In this document: positions 13,765 to 24,884 of the stretch, piece by piece
How positions within the stretch are numbered: the stretch's first letter is position 1
How the letters are laid out: each line of letters opens with the position of its first letter
DNA from: Mycoplasmopsis bovis PG45
GTDB taxonomy: Bacteria > Bacillota_I > Bacilli_A > Mycoplasmatales > Metamycoplasmataceae
Assembly (NCBI RefSeq): GCF_000183385.1
Contig: NC_014760.1
Coordinates: 186,001-250,000, forward strand
Length of the DNA stretch: 64,000 nt
Direction of reading: 5' to 3'
Translations under genes and position numbers: made by a program
The notes under the pieces: generated by a model
The model's input: the letters and a program-made list of their open reading frames with translations, nothing else
What the model was told of the DNA's origin: nothing
Databases searched by the model: none

Positions 13765-15174
13765 TTAAGAAACAGACTCGTTTATCTTTGGTAGCATTTC
13801 ATCCCAATCCTCTTTAGAAATCTCATTTACATTTCAACTATCAGGAGTTATAAGCAAGCCAGTATTGTTTGAATTAGAATCCATTTTTAAAAAGTTAATG
13901 TAATCTAGATAAATATTTTTTTCAGAATTGCTATTAGTACTATTGCCATAATATCCAGAATTTATATTTTCTTTTCATAAAGAAGCTTCGCTACCAAAGC
14001 CTTGTGTATTTATTTCCAAAACATTGAATTTATCTGGGGCAATAGCAGTATAGTTTCCAATCAATTTATCTAAGTCTATATATCCAGAAACGATTTGTTC
14101 TTTTTGTAAGTTTGTTTTAGTGAATTTAGTTTTCTTTTTAAAATTCAAAAATTCCTTAAAGCTCATTAAATCAGGCCTGTATGAAAAATTTATAACGATA
14201 TAGTTCATTAAGTCACGAGATTCTGAGCGACTATAAGATGAAGTTACAGTAATATCATTAGCAGAATATAATTTATTAAATTTAAATGTCAAGGCATTTA
14301 TTTTATTTGAATTTATAAGCAATGTTTCTCTTTTGACATCAAAAATTCCGAATTTTCGGTAGTTATTAATTATTGTCTGATTATTAATAGTAGGCAAAAG
14401 ATTAGCAACATTTTTAATGAATTTAAAATTACCTAAGTATTCATCAACTTTTGAATTCGTGAATTCATGTGAAGCATCTGTATGAGGGGCTATTATATTA
14501 AATATTGAAAAATTTTTTAAGTAGCGACTATAATGCGATTCTAGCTTAAGCAAGTTCTTAAAAATGTTATTTGAAATTTTAAGTGATAATTTATTTAAAT
14601 TGCTTAGTTTAATGTCATTTTTATTTTTATTGTCAAAGCTTTTTCAAATTTCATTTAAATATTTAACACCATTAAAATTAACAAAATTGCCTGTCGGTAA
14701 AGCACTTAAGGTTGTTTTTGGCTCATATTCCTTAATATTCTTTGTTCTTGCAACACTTTTAGAATAAAAGGTGGAATAGTTTTTGGCTGTATACACCAAG
14801 TATGATATATATTCATTTTCAATTCCAGGATATTCTTGATTTGGGAAATAAGAAAAACTATTTATCAGCTCAACGAAGTTATGAAAGTTTTGCGATAGCT
14901 TTTTGTAAAATATAGGTCTATCTTTAAACGCTTCTAAAGCAGAACACATTAAAGAAATTGGATCAGTTGACTTCAATGACTTTTTTATTCGTTTTTCATA
15001 TAGATTAAAATCGAAAAATTTATTGTGTTCCCTTTCAAAAGATGTTTGATGGTATTCCCCACATGATGGCACAATTAATGTGCTAGATATAATGATGGAT
15101 GAACCTATTAAAAAGGGATAAATACCTATTTTTTTACCATTTTTTAAAATAGATTTGTATAACTTTCCAATCAT
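13765..15174 (-). CDS. Lipoprotein paired with a subtilisin-like protease
   Basis: A 469-residue protein. The N-terminus has basic residues, a hydrophobic segment and a Cys at IVPSCGEY, so it is probably lipid-anchored. I chose the ATG at 15174 (AAGGAAA upstream) over the alternative TTG at 15198. The start lies 31 bp inside the end of the protease gene, so the two are co-translated. No known domain is recognised in the body. In mycoplasmas, S8 proteases often sit next to lipoproteins that may be partners or substrates; that link is inference here. Confidence 0.75.
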
Positions 15175-17450
15175 ACGTTTTCCTTGAGATGCTTCCAATA
15201 TTTTTGTTTCATATCAGTGACATAATTCTTATATTCTTCTAACAATGGGTGTGTTAGATAGTAGTAAAGATCCTTAACTTTGTTTTCATCAAGCTTAATA
15301 TTGTTTTTATAAGCAAGATAATCTAGTAAAAGTATTAAATATTCCTCTAGCTCTGCATATTTTAAATAGTTTGTATATGAATAAGTAGCTTCTGGATCTT
15401 TTTTATAGAAATAAACATGTTGTACACTTGTTCGTGGCTCTTGACTACCTAAAATTCATCTTCGTGCAAAAATATTTTTATATTTATACATATCAGTTTC
15501 AATTGCATAAATAGGAATATTGTCAAAGTTTCAGTCTGGATCCTTTGATTTTTTGTATTCTATCGCTTTCAACAAATGTGGCAGTCATTTATTTCTAAAC
15601 CAACTAACGTAAGGATTATTGTTTAATTCGTATAGTTTTCAATATTCAGCAAATGATTTCTTATGTTTCCAAACAAATGTTGACGTTCAATATTTTCATT
15701 TTTCATTTATGTATTTACTATCATAAATTTGCAATACACTAGCACTATCTATAAAATCTTTGCCAAGCTCGTGTGGCCTAACTCTTCTAATATTTCCGCT
15801 ATCTCAAATTTGTTTCATCTTGAAGTATTTAGGAATGCCAAAACCAGTTTTGTTTTTAGCATGGTTTCTTCTTCAATGTTCATAAGTGGATGTTATTTCA
15901 CTAAACGAAGAGCTACTATATCCAGATGCTTTAGTTTTTGAATATGTTGCAGAACTAACCAACATTAATTTAACATCTTCAATTGACAGTTCTTGTTGTA
16001 ATTTGCTCTGTATGCGCGAAATGATTCCGGTTATCATCGGTGCAAACTTGCTAGTGCCATTGAAATTAATTATATAAGACATCTTGTCTATAAATTCTTT
16101 ATTATTCTTTGATGATTTAATATATTTTTCTATCTCATTATAATTGTTCTTATGATAATAACTTTTTAATAATCCAGCCTTATCATTATTAAGTTTGTCG
16201 CCATATGCAGAAACAAGCGGATAACTTCCATAATAGTTTTTTGCATACGAACTAAAATTGGTTGCAATATTTTTTCAGTTAACAGCACCAACTGAAATGA
16301 TCCCTTCGTGATAAATAAGACTCTGTCAATCAGTTATAGCATCAAATAATTTTCTTTTTCTGAAATCAGCATCTAAAAAAGCATCAAAATCAAATTTTTT
16401 TAATCAGTTTGTATCCTTATTTTCGTATATTCACCTTACATCATCAAATGCTTTATCCAAGATTACTCTTATCAGATATAATAACTTAATATTATAATTT
16501 CTTTCTTCTTCAGTAGGTCATACATCATTTTGCCAGTTTTTAACTAAATTAAAAAAAGATTTAAAAGCTCTGTAAATTTTATCCTTTGAGATCCTGCCAT
16601 TTTCAAGAAATTGTGGCTTATTTAAAAATTCGTTATTTGCCATATATTCACTTACTTCGTCGTTATTATTGCCACTTGACTGAATTATTTTTATGCCGTT
16701 TTGGAGGGCATATTCACCAATAGTTTTGTACAAATTTTGTATGCCGGAAGCTCCATAAATTTGCTTATTATTTTTATATGTGTAGTAAATGATTGCTTTT
16801 GCTAAAATTTTGAATGAACGCATCAATTCTTTTATATCTTTAGGATAAATTTTAATTTTCACATCAAAATCATAATATTTGCTACCAATACTGCCAAAGT
16901 AACTATCATTCAAATTCTGAACAGCCTTTTTAACTTGATAGTAAGGATCAACTGGTCCTAGACTCATGTTTATAAGTCTAACGCCATAATTGTTGTACAA
17001 ATTTTTAATACTTTCAATTAAGTTATCGGATGCTTCATAGTATATTGAAGCATTTGGATTTATACCAAAATCTGTTCCTATTATAGAAGTAACGGCGTAT
17101 CCATGATTACTTTTCCTGTATATTTCTTTGGAATTAGTCCTTTTAAAAACAAAGCTACTGTTTTGGGAGAGAAGATGACTACTATCAAAATCGTCAACTT
17201 CGATAATTCCTACTTTATCATATTTGTTGGATGAGTAGTTTGTCGGCATCCATTCTCTATCTCAAACTCCCAGCTTGCTGTAATATGGGGTATACATTTT
17301 AACTAAGCGTTTATAGTCATCCCAATTGATCAATTCAGAACTGTCCTTATTTAATTTAACTTGATTGTTTGTTGCTGGCAACACCGCAGAAACTGAAAAA
17401 ACTGGAGCAAAAAATAATGGACTTAAAACTAATTTATTCAATCTTTTCAT
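15144..17450 (-). CDS. Subtilisin-like serine protease (S8 family), secreted
   Basis: A 768-residue protease. A signal peptide is visible at the start (MKRLNKLVLSPLFFAPVFSV). The catalytic sites are recognisable: Asp in VGIIEVDDFDSS, His in SNHGYAVTSIIGT, the oxyanion Asn in IQSSGNNND, and Ser in FNGTSKFAPMITG. Around ten TGA codons are read as Trp, and the frame closes only with that code. Unusual features are a long insertion between His and Asn/Ser regions and a Trp- and Tyr-rich C-terminal extension of about 250 residues after the catalytic Ser. It probably acts at the cell surface or is secreted. Confidence 0.9.
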
Positions 17451-17716
17451 ACTAATAAAATTATATTTAATTTTATATTTGTGCCATATTATGAATAAGA
17501 AAGTGAAAAGAATTACACACGATTTGATGCTTCAAATACGTAAGAACTAATTCAATAAAAAAGAAAAATTATGTGCATTGGATTACATAAATTGACACAT
17601 TAAATTATTTTGTATAAGAATAAAATCAAAACCATCTTTTATTTATCTAATTTATTTTCACAATGGTTTTCAATAGTACTAAAATCTATAAATATAGACA
17701 AAGGTTGTTAATATTA
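17451..17716. other. Intergenic region between divergent genes
   Basis: No gene seen. This AT-rich stretch must hold the minus-strand promoter of the protease gene. The lipoprotein promoter cassette follows on the plus strand. Confidence 0.4.
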
Positions 17717-17825
17717 TAAATTCTTAAAGCACAATTACAGGAACACTGCTTGAAGGTGTTTTTAACTTATTGTTAAATGTGCGATTTGGAATATTAGACA
17801 TTTTTTATGATATATTAATTACACT
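17717..17825 (+). promoter_or_regulatory. Shared promoter cassette of a lipoprotein gene (copy 2)
   Basis: Near-identical to 11240-11350, with TTGGAA and TATGAT boxes and no ribosome-binding site before the ATG. The identity runs on through the signal-peptide codons. Confidence 0.6.
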
Positions 17826-18584
17826 ATGAACAAAGTAAATAAAAAATTTTTAACTGTGATGGGGGGGGGAATTATAACTTCCCTAGCGCTACCAATTGTG
17901 GCAGCCAAATGCAACAATAAAAATCAAAAAGAAACTGGAAAAGAGAACAAGAATAAAAACATTGTTGACACAATCCCATCTGATAACACTCATAGTGCTA
18001 ACAATAGCAGTAGTGAAAGTGACAAGAGTAAAAATGCAGACAACTCAAATTCAAATAGTAATTCAAACGTAAACAATAGTGCTAACAATAGCAGTAGTGA
18101 AAGTGACAAGAGTAAAAATGCAGACAACTCAAATTCAAATAGTAATTCAAACGTAAACAATAATGCTGACAATCACAACTCTATAAAAAGTGATACAGAA
18201 AATACTGAAAGATCTTCAAGCGATAATAAAAATAATATGCAAATACATAAATATGGCCTAAAAATTATCAATGAAAAGGTAGAAGACAGTGTCAAAATTA
18301 CCACAATTGACAGTGAACTTAAAGACTTTATTCTTAAGGTTTTTGAGTTTTATAATGAGTTGACTCCGCTAGTGATTAAACTAAAATCTAAGGATATTGA
18401 CACTAAGAGAAAACATAATGATATTTTCAAGTTTTGAAAAGAATTTGGGAAAATAATAGATTCCAAGTCATTACTAAATGAAATTTTTAAAAAGGAGGAC
18501 GAAAAAGCAGCGTTGTTAGAATATAATAAAGAATATGAAAGTAAAACAAGATCAAAAGTTCTTGAATTGATAAAACAAATATAA
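17826..18584 (+). CDS. Phase-variable lipoprotein with poly-G tract (ON)
   Basis: A 252-residue lipoprotein in the ON configuration. Nine G at 17861-17869 are followed by AATTATAAC, giving MGGGIITSLALPIVAAKC with Cys in the lipobox. The signal peptide and promoter match the gene at 11351, but the mature proteins are unrelated. The mature part opens with a low-complexity Asn/Ser/Lys region holding two 28-residue repeats, which may act as a surface spacer. A compact C-terminal segment with one TGA-encoded Trp follows. Function unknown; likely antigenic. Confidence 0.85.
17861..17869 (+). repeat. Poly-G tract (9 G), phase switch, ON
   Basis: Nine G including the G of an in-frame ATG, then AATTATAAC. 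The extra A relative to the tract at 11386 keeps this gene in frame at the same G count. Confidence 0.9.
17994..18161 (+). repeat. Two tandem 84-bp coding repeats
   Basis: Units begin at 17994 and 18078 and each encodes 28 residues starting SANNSSSESDKSKNAD. They are essentially identical, a sign of recent duplication. Confidence 0.9.
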
Positions 18585-18610
18585 ATATTCATTAATCAAA
18601 CAAAGGCATC

Positions 18611-18634
18611 GCAGACTAACTGCAGTGTTTTTTT
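18611..18634 (+). terminator. Possible terminator
   Basis: GCAG (18611-18614) pairs with CTGC (18620-18623), with a seven-T run shortly after. Confidence 0.4.
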
Positions 18635-18730
18635 GTCTCAATAATAGATATGAAAATATTTCAGGCGCAAAAATATGGCAAATTGTATTTTGTATAATTC
18701 TAAAAATTAGTTTTAGTTAAAGGATTGAAT

Positions 18731-20559
18731 ATGAAAAACAAAAAATTATTTTTTGCTGTGGGGGGGGTATTACATTTATATCACTTCTTCCTTTAATAGC
18801 TGCAAAATGCGATAATAAAAGCGGTAATGTAAAGACAAATCATCCAAATGACAGGGCAGCAGATCCTAAAAATGGCAATCAAGAATCATCCAATTTGATT
18901 GCTCCGGTTCTTGAAAAGGAATACTTCAAAATATTAAATCATGTGCATGATGCCGTTCAGATTCTTAAAAAGACACATGGAAATAATCCAAAGACAAGAG
19001 AATTAGATGAAATACTGTCATCAATTTATCAGCCTAAAAAATTAGAAAAGACACTTGATTATCTTACTTCCTTAATGGTTGAAATTGCTAAAAAGGATTA
19101 TGGATTTAATAGTCATTTTGGTGAAGATTTCAATAGATGACACACTAATAATGTAAATGATTTGGATTGAAAGGTCAGAAACCAGTTAAATGTTATAACA
19201 AGCATTTTGGATAAAGTAAAAGACTCTATTGACTATGATAAGCACTTCAAGATATCTTATGATGGCAACACTAGAACTATAACAACATTTGCAAATATTA
19301 AGTCTCAAAAGAATCTTAAATTACGATCAAACTTAAATACTGAAAATGCTCCTAAAACAGCATTTATAGCTGATGCGGGCTCAGTGTATGATGAATCATT
19401 TAACCAATCAGCATGGGAAGCAGTTCATAAAATTTCATATGAGCTAGGCTTGGATAATGCAAAAGCAATTGGAAATAAGGAATTACGAAACAAAGCTTTT
19501 GAACCTAGAAGAGGCCAATTAATAGAAGCTTATAAAAATGCCATTGATGCTGGATTTAAGTACATTGTTCTTTATGGATTCACGCACCAAACTCCACTTT
19601 TTGATTTAGATGATAATTACATTAAGAAGATTAAAGATAATAACATTGTGTTTATCACTGTTGATTTTGATGTTTTGCAATGAAACGATGATAAATCTAA
19701 AGCATTTACTCAAAAGATAGGTGAAGGACACTTAATTCCAGTTATCTTCGATACTAAACAAGCTGCTTATATAGCTGGTCGTGCGCTTGCAGATTACTTC
19801 TCACAAGTTTATAAAAACCAACCTGAAAAACGCACAATTGGTGCATTTGGTGGTGTTCCTTCACCAGCAGTTTCTGACTTTATAGCTGGTGCTTTCCAAG
19901 GTATTATTGACTGAAATAAAGAACACCCAGAAGATAAAACTAAGTCATTAAATGAAACTATTGAGCTAAATACTTTGTTTACCTCAGGAACACCACAAGC
20001 CACTACAGCTATTAACTCTGTAGTTAAAGCTACAGCTGCTTACCCTGTTGCTGGTTCACTGTCAACGGACACAGCAAAGGAAATTAAAAAAATAGGTGAC
20101 AAAGACAAATTCATCATTGGTGTTGGTGAAGATCAAAAGAGCAAATTAAAAGGTCATAGAATTTTTACATCAGTTATGAAATTAATTGGCCAGGCAGTTT
20201 ACAACATTTTAGCTGACTTATATACTAAAGGAGAAAGTAATATAACTCTTCAGCCAGGATTTGAAATTGGTAAGAAAAATGGAACTCCTTTACCTTATGG
20301 TTATGGCAACAGTGAAACTGAAAAATATGTAGGTGTTGCAACATCAGGTTTATTAGATAACATTAGTGATGAATTGGCAAACAGATCTTTAAAAAATGCA
20401 ATTGCATATTATGAAAATCATAAATCTGAGATTCAAGAAAGATTAAAAAATCAAGAGGAGACAGTTAAGAAAGAATTAAAAGATCAGCTCTCTACAAACC
20501 ACATTGGCGATAAGTTTCAAAAAGTGATCGACTGATTAGCTGCAGAGACTAGAAAATAA
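18731..20559 (+). CDS. BMP-family substrate-binding lipoprotein (P48-like), poly-G tract, OFF
   Basis: If in frame this gene encodes a 609-residue lipoprotein. Eight G at 18760-18767 make it stop after MKNKKLFFAVGGVLHLYHFF; nine G would give VGGGITFISLLPLIAAKC. The body matches the basic membrane protein/P48 family of nucleoside-type ABC transporter receptors: AFIADAGSVYDESFNQSAWE, FKYIVLYGFTHQTPL, IGAFGGVPSPAVSDFIAGAF and a C-terminal VGVATSGLLDN stretch. The first ~130 mature residues are an extra domain. No ABC transporter genes follow, so it may work with components coded elsewhere. Confidence 0.85.
18760..18767 (+). repeat. Poly-G tract (8 G), phase switch, OFF
   Basis: Eight G followed by TATTACATT. 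One more G restores the lipoprotein signal peptide. Confidence 0.88.
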
Positions 20560-20672
20560 AAATAAAAAAAGAACTTGATAGTTTACGAATTTACAAATTC
20601 TACTACAAAGTAATATACTGTAAGTCATTGCCTATTGTTTGATATTTATATTAAGCTAACAAAAATGCATTA

Positions 20673-20700
20673 AAAATCATAGTTTTCTATGGTTTTTTTA
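20673..20700 (+). terminator. Terminator after the P48-like gene
   Basis: CATAG (20678-20682) and CTATG (20687-20691) form a stem followed by a seven-T run. Confidence 0.6.
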
Positions 20701-20911
20701 ACTTTTATATTTAAGTGCGATTCCAACATTTAAGGTTAATGACTTAATCCCGGGCATAATTGCTTGGGCCTGTCCAGTAATTGGAATTGTTTCGCTTTCA
20801 ATGTCTTTTAAGAGTTCTAAAAGAAACAGTAATATACAAAAGAATATCAGTTTTACCCTTAAAGCCTTGAGCGTTTGTAGCAACCATTAATTTTGGTTTT
20901 ATTATTCTGTG

Positions 20912-21250
20912 ATGATTTTTCTTTCAATTATTTGCTCTTCGATAGGAATTATAGTTGCGGTTATAGCAAGAGATTATAAAATGGCAAATGCTCTTTCGAT
21001 GCTATTTTACTTGCCTCCTGCTTGAGTTTCAGGGATGTATTTACCTATTAGTGTTATAACAAAATCTAGTGCGTTAAAAATAATTGCAATGTGCTTACCT
21101 TTTAGTTATCCAGTAGCAATAATTAACTATGGCCGGAATCAAGGATTATTACTATTATTTGATTCGCCTATTTGAGTGTTTATACTCATATCACTTGCAC
21201 TATCAATAGTTTTTGTTGCACTAGCAATAGTCGCATTTAGGTTTAGATAG
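20912..21250 (+). pseudogene. C-terminal remnant of an ABC-2 type transporter permease
   Basis: A 112-codon frame, mostly hydrophobic, with the pattern LPPAWVSGMYLPISVI and three or so membrane segments typical of the last third of ABC-2 permeases. The usual N-terminal half and any ATPase partner are absent. The frame opens at an ATG without a convincing ribosome-binding site. I take it as a truncated, probably dead gene. Confidence 0.6.
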
Positions 21251-21302
21251 AAAGTTTATACTAATTGCTTAAAAAACTAGTCAAATTAATAAATGCTTCA
21301 AT

Positions 21303-21338
21303 AAAAAAACACCGCATATTATTTAAACGCGGTGTTTT
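21303..21338. terminator. Bidirectional terminator
   Basis: ACACCGC (21309-21315) pairs with GCGGTGT (21329-21335), with A-run before and T-run after, so it can serve both the permease remnant (plus) and the exonuclease remnant (minus). Confidence 0.8.
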
Positions 21339-21360
21339 GTTATAAGTCTGTTTTATAGGC

Positions 21361-21850
21361 CTAGGCAGACTTGTATTTGGGTAGAAATACATTAATGTAT
21401 GTATCTAAAACATTATAAAAGCCAAACTCATTCAATATTTCTTCTGCTTCATTTCTATTTAACACTATTTTATAGTTGTCAATGTCAGTGTCCATCTCAA
21501 CATCAGGGTTTAAAATAGCTAATTTTTTGCAAAAGTGAGCTGATTCATAGTCGTTTTCTAAGTATTCCTTGGTTTTGCCACTAATTTTGCCAATGTTCTC
21601 ATAAATAGCTTCCAAAGAGCCAAATTCATTAAGTAAACTCACAGCTTTTTTAGGCCCAATGCCAGCTACTCCCTTTAGTCTATCAGATGTATCACCAGCT
21701 AGGCCTTTATAGTCAGGAATTTGATTAGGATTAATACCATATATGTCAACAAATTCATTTATTGTTTCTATACTATATTCAGTAAAATTCCCTGGATTTC
21801 TAACAACTTTTATGATGCAGTTATTTTCATTAACTAATTGAAGCAAGTCT
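21361..21850 (-). pseudogene. 5'-3' exonuclease (PolA N-terminal type), N-terminus lost
   Basis: The C-terminal ~160 residues of a flap-type 5'-3' exonuclease. DLLQLVNENN and the helix-hairpin-helix region GDTSDRLKGVAGIGPKKAV are clear. The gene stops abruptly at 21850, where the inverted repeat of the IS1634-like element begins, just before the Asp of the usual DKDLLQL motif. The metal-binding N-terminal half is gone and is not found on the far side of the insertion at 62816. The product cannot be an active nuclease. Confidence 0.85.
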
Positions 21851-22676
21851 CCTACGTTTCCCAGTTTAAGCATAAAACAAGAAAACATAATTATGTAAAT
21901 TTTTGATTTCATAAGTTATGTTTTTTTATAATGTAATGTCTAAGTGACTTTTTCTTTTGTTAAAAGTTCTAATAATATTTGATAAGTTTGCCAACTTTCT
22001 TGTAACTCGTCGTTATAAACTTGTATAGTTTCGATTTTTTGTTTATTTACAAATACTTCAATTTCTTTAACTTCTTTGATAACATTAATCACTTTATGCT
22101 CAGTAATTTTACTTTTTTCAGTCAGTCCTAATTTTAAATTTAGAGTGTAGATGATGTAGTTTAAAAATACTAATGAAATGAAACATAAACAAACGTAACC
22201 AACAATATGGTTTCAAGTTGATAAATACATTGGACGAAGAGATAATTTACCTTTTAATGTCTTGAAATTAGACTCAATTTGTCATTGTTTTGAATATAAA
22301 TTAATAACTTCTTTTACTGATAAATCTGTTCTGTTTGTTTCGTAAACATAGTATCCATCATATTTTTGATCTTCTTGTATTTTTTCTATGTCAAGTTCAT
22401 AAAATGCACCTTTGTTTATAGGTTTGAAGAATCTATATTTTTTAGATCCCGCTAGATCATCACAAGAAACAAGATTATCTTTATTCATTTTCTTAGTGAA
22501 ATTTTGAATTAAAATGTCTCTATCGTTTTTGTCTTTAGTTGCTCGTTTTTGACTAAAACTAATTATTTGTCTTCTAAAATGTCCATTAATTCTTTTTTTA
22601 TTGTATGAAGATGCAATATCACGAGTTTTGTATATCAAACCACCATCATTTACATAATCTTTTTCATCTAATACAT

Positions 22677-24344
22677 TAAAAAATTCCCAATTTTGGACAC
22701 TATATTTTTAAAATAGACTTCAATTCTTTAATATATTTTAATGTTTCAACATCATCTCATTCTTCTCTTTTTCTAGACTTTCTCTTCTTGATTATTTTCG
22801 ATAAATATCTAAAAGTTTCACTAATTGTTCTATTGTCAAGAACGCCACTATTTAAGAGATGGTTTTTTATTCTGCAAAGCATAATTGAAGATAAAAAGTT
22901 AATAAATTCAGTTGCTAATAATCTATAGTTTCCTTGAACATTTGCTTCGTTTTGTTCAAGCACATTTTTAAACTGTTTAAAAAGCAATTCAATTTCTCAT
23001 CTCTTTTTATATGCGACATAAATATCTTTTAAGTCCAAATCATAATTACACTCAAAAATTATTAATCCAAAAAGATTTTCTCTTTCTAGTAATTTAATTT
23101 CATCATACGCACCTTTTTTGTGTGCACGACTTATGAAATTTTTCTTTTCTACCATTTCAGTTAGGGTTGATTTATAACAAAGATAATATTTGTTGTTGAT
23201 GATAATTTCTTTGCTCTTATTGTGTCGTCATCATAAGTAAAAGTGAAATTAAATCCAAATTTTAAATTAAATTTTTTAAAAGTATGATTTATTTTTATAG
23301 GCATTAAATATTTAATATTTTTTTCTCTCATTAAGTTTTTACATTCTTTATCATCAAATCCTCTATCAAGAATTAAGAATCCATTTTTAATCTTATAAGT
23401 TCTTAAAAAGTCTCTAAAAGCAGTGTAATCTAGCATATTTCCTGGGTAAATAGAACTAGCAACAGGTTCTTGTGCATTAATATCATAAGCATAAATAAGG
23501 TTTAAGTTTTGAGCGCCTTTAGTTCTAGACTTTCTTGACATTTCAGAGAAAATGTTAGTTTCTGATGTATTGTTTTTCAACATACCATCAATAACTATTG
23601 AGTGGTTTGAAAACTCTTCTAATCTTTTATTCATAAAGTCTTCCATCTTCGAACTAGATTTACCTATTTTCTCTAAAAAACTTGAGATAGTGTTTGGTGA
23701 TAGTGCACATTTTGGGTATATTTCAGAAATAAAATTTGTATCATACTCATGTTTTAAATGTTCGTTTTTAATATCTGAAAACATAGTTCTTAAAGAGGCT
23801 ATAACATATAATTTTCTAGCATCTTCAAAATCATAAAAATTTAAAAGTTCTCTAAAGATATGATTGTTTAATTTTTCATTTAGCGCAAATAAACCATATG
23901 ATTTAATATCTACTTCATATGTTTGCTTTTCTATGCTTTGAAAAACACCATTAATAATCTTTCCAATCACTCCTTTTTCAACAGGAATAATTTTTTCATT
24001 TTTTCTTATTGATGTTCTTTGTATAACATTATAAATACCTTCTTTTGAGGTTGCTTTTACTCTGGTACTAGATGGTCTTGGAATTTTTAATATGTCTTTA
24101 GGAATGGCCATTTTTATATCTCCTTTTTTATGTGTTAAACACTATACATATATGTTTATTTTACCACCTATTTTTAATTTTTTAAACTTTTCTTTAATGA
24201 AATTGAACAAAAAATAGAGCTTTTTTAACTCTAAATTTAGGAAAATTTAATTATTTAGATAATTTAATGTATTTAATGGACAAAAATAAGAATTTTTTAG
24301 TAAATTATTAAAATTATATAGTGTCCAAAATTGAGAATTTTTTA
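22677..24344 (-). mobile_element. IS4-superfamily element type A, copy 1
   Basis: An element of 1668 bp with long terminal inverted repeats beginning TAAAAAATTCCCAATTTTGG at the left end. It is flanked by the 6-bp duplication ATACAT (22671-22676 and 24345-24350). It sits inside the IS1634-type transposase gene. A second copy lies at 37519-39187. Confidence 0.92.
22700..24111 (-). pseudogene. IS4-superfamily transposase, frameshifted
   Basis: Matches the intact 470-residue transposase of the copy at 37752-39164 but lacks one A in the AAAGAAAATT run (around 23208-23212). The frame shifts after IRAKK and stops at 23161. The catalytic Asp residues (VIDGMLKN, LILDRGFDD) lie before the break and the Glu (RWEIELLFKQFK) after it. 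An inactive copy is the simplest reading; recoding at the A-run is possible but the intact copy does not need it. Start ATG preceded by AAAGGAGAT. Confidence 0.85.
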
Positions 24345-24729
24345 ATACATACTCTTTAAATTGTTTGCTTCCAGCTTTCATTCTATATGAGATTATGTAT
24401 TTTCAATTCTTAGATTCTAAAAATCTAATATTTCTATTAACACTCATTCCTTTGTCAGCAATTATAGTTACACTGTTAACTTCATAAATATCTGCAATTT
24501 CAAGCATAAATGGTATGAAAGTATTTGAATCTGTAACATTTCCTGGAAATATTTTGTAGTGTAACGGTATCCCATTTTCATCAGTTGCCATGCCTATAAC
24601 AATCTGGTCTTCTTTAAATTTTCCATCTTTTGAATAGCCAGGTTTTTTATAACCTTCACGAGAAAATGTTTCAAAATAAGTAGTTGTTGCGTCAAATCAT
24701 AATACATCAATTTTTCTATTAGTATTTGC

Positions 24730-24761
24730 ACAAATTTGGAAATGAAATAATTAAGTGGGTA
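24730..24761 (+). repeat. ICE left end: target duplication and terminal inverted repeat
   Basis: ACAAATTT (24730-24737) is the target duplication. The ICE begins at 24738 with GGAAATGAAATAATT followed by AAGTGGGTA; 19 of 24 positions match the inverted right end. Confidence 0.88.
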
Positions 24762-24884
24762 AGATAATAATTCAATTCTTACTTCGATATTTATTTTACT
24801 CTACTTTACTTCTATGCATAAGAAAAATTCACAATATTTTTCCTATTGTGTTTTTATTACTGTTTTATAGTATTTTTGGTCAAA

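Larger units (their letters stand above)
21940..24737 (-). pseudogene. IS1634-type transposase, C-terminal part (interrupted)
   Basis: This part supplies codons from ICANTNRKIDVLWFDATT onward, in two pieces (24345-24737 and 21940-22670) around the inner IS. Catalytic residues seen: Asp in LWFDATTTYFE, Asp in VTIIADKGMSV, Glu in WQIESNFKTLKGKLSLRP. With the piece at 62146-62703 the protein would be 557 residues. The gene is dead because it is split twice. Confidence 0.85.

Noticed and set aside
17990-18172. Open frame on the minus strand with Leu-rich repeats
   Set aside because: It is the antisense of the Asn/Ser repeat region of the lipoprotein at 17826 and has no start signals of its own.
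20698-20883. 61-codon minus-strand frame ending GIALKYKS
   Set aside because: No ribosome-binding site, no family, and it abuts a terminator; it may be part of the decayed permease region but I cannot support a gene.
23161-24111. Programmed frameshift in the IS type A transposase
   Set aside because: The second copy of the same element is a single uninterrupted frame, so the break at 22700-24111 is best read as a one-base deletion.
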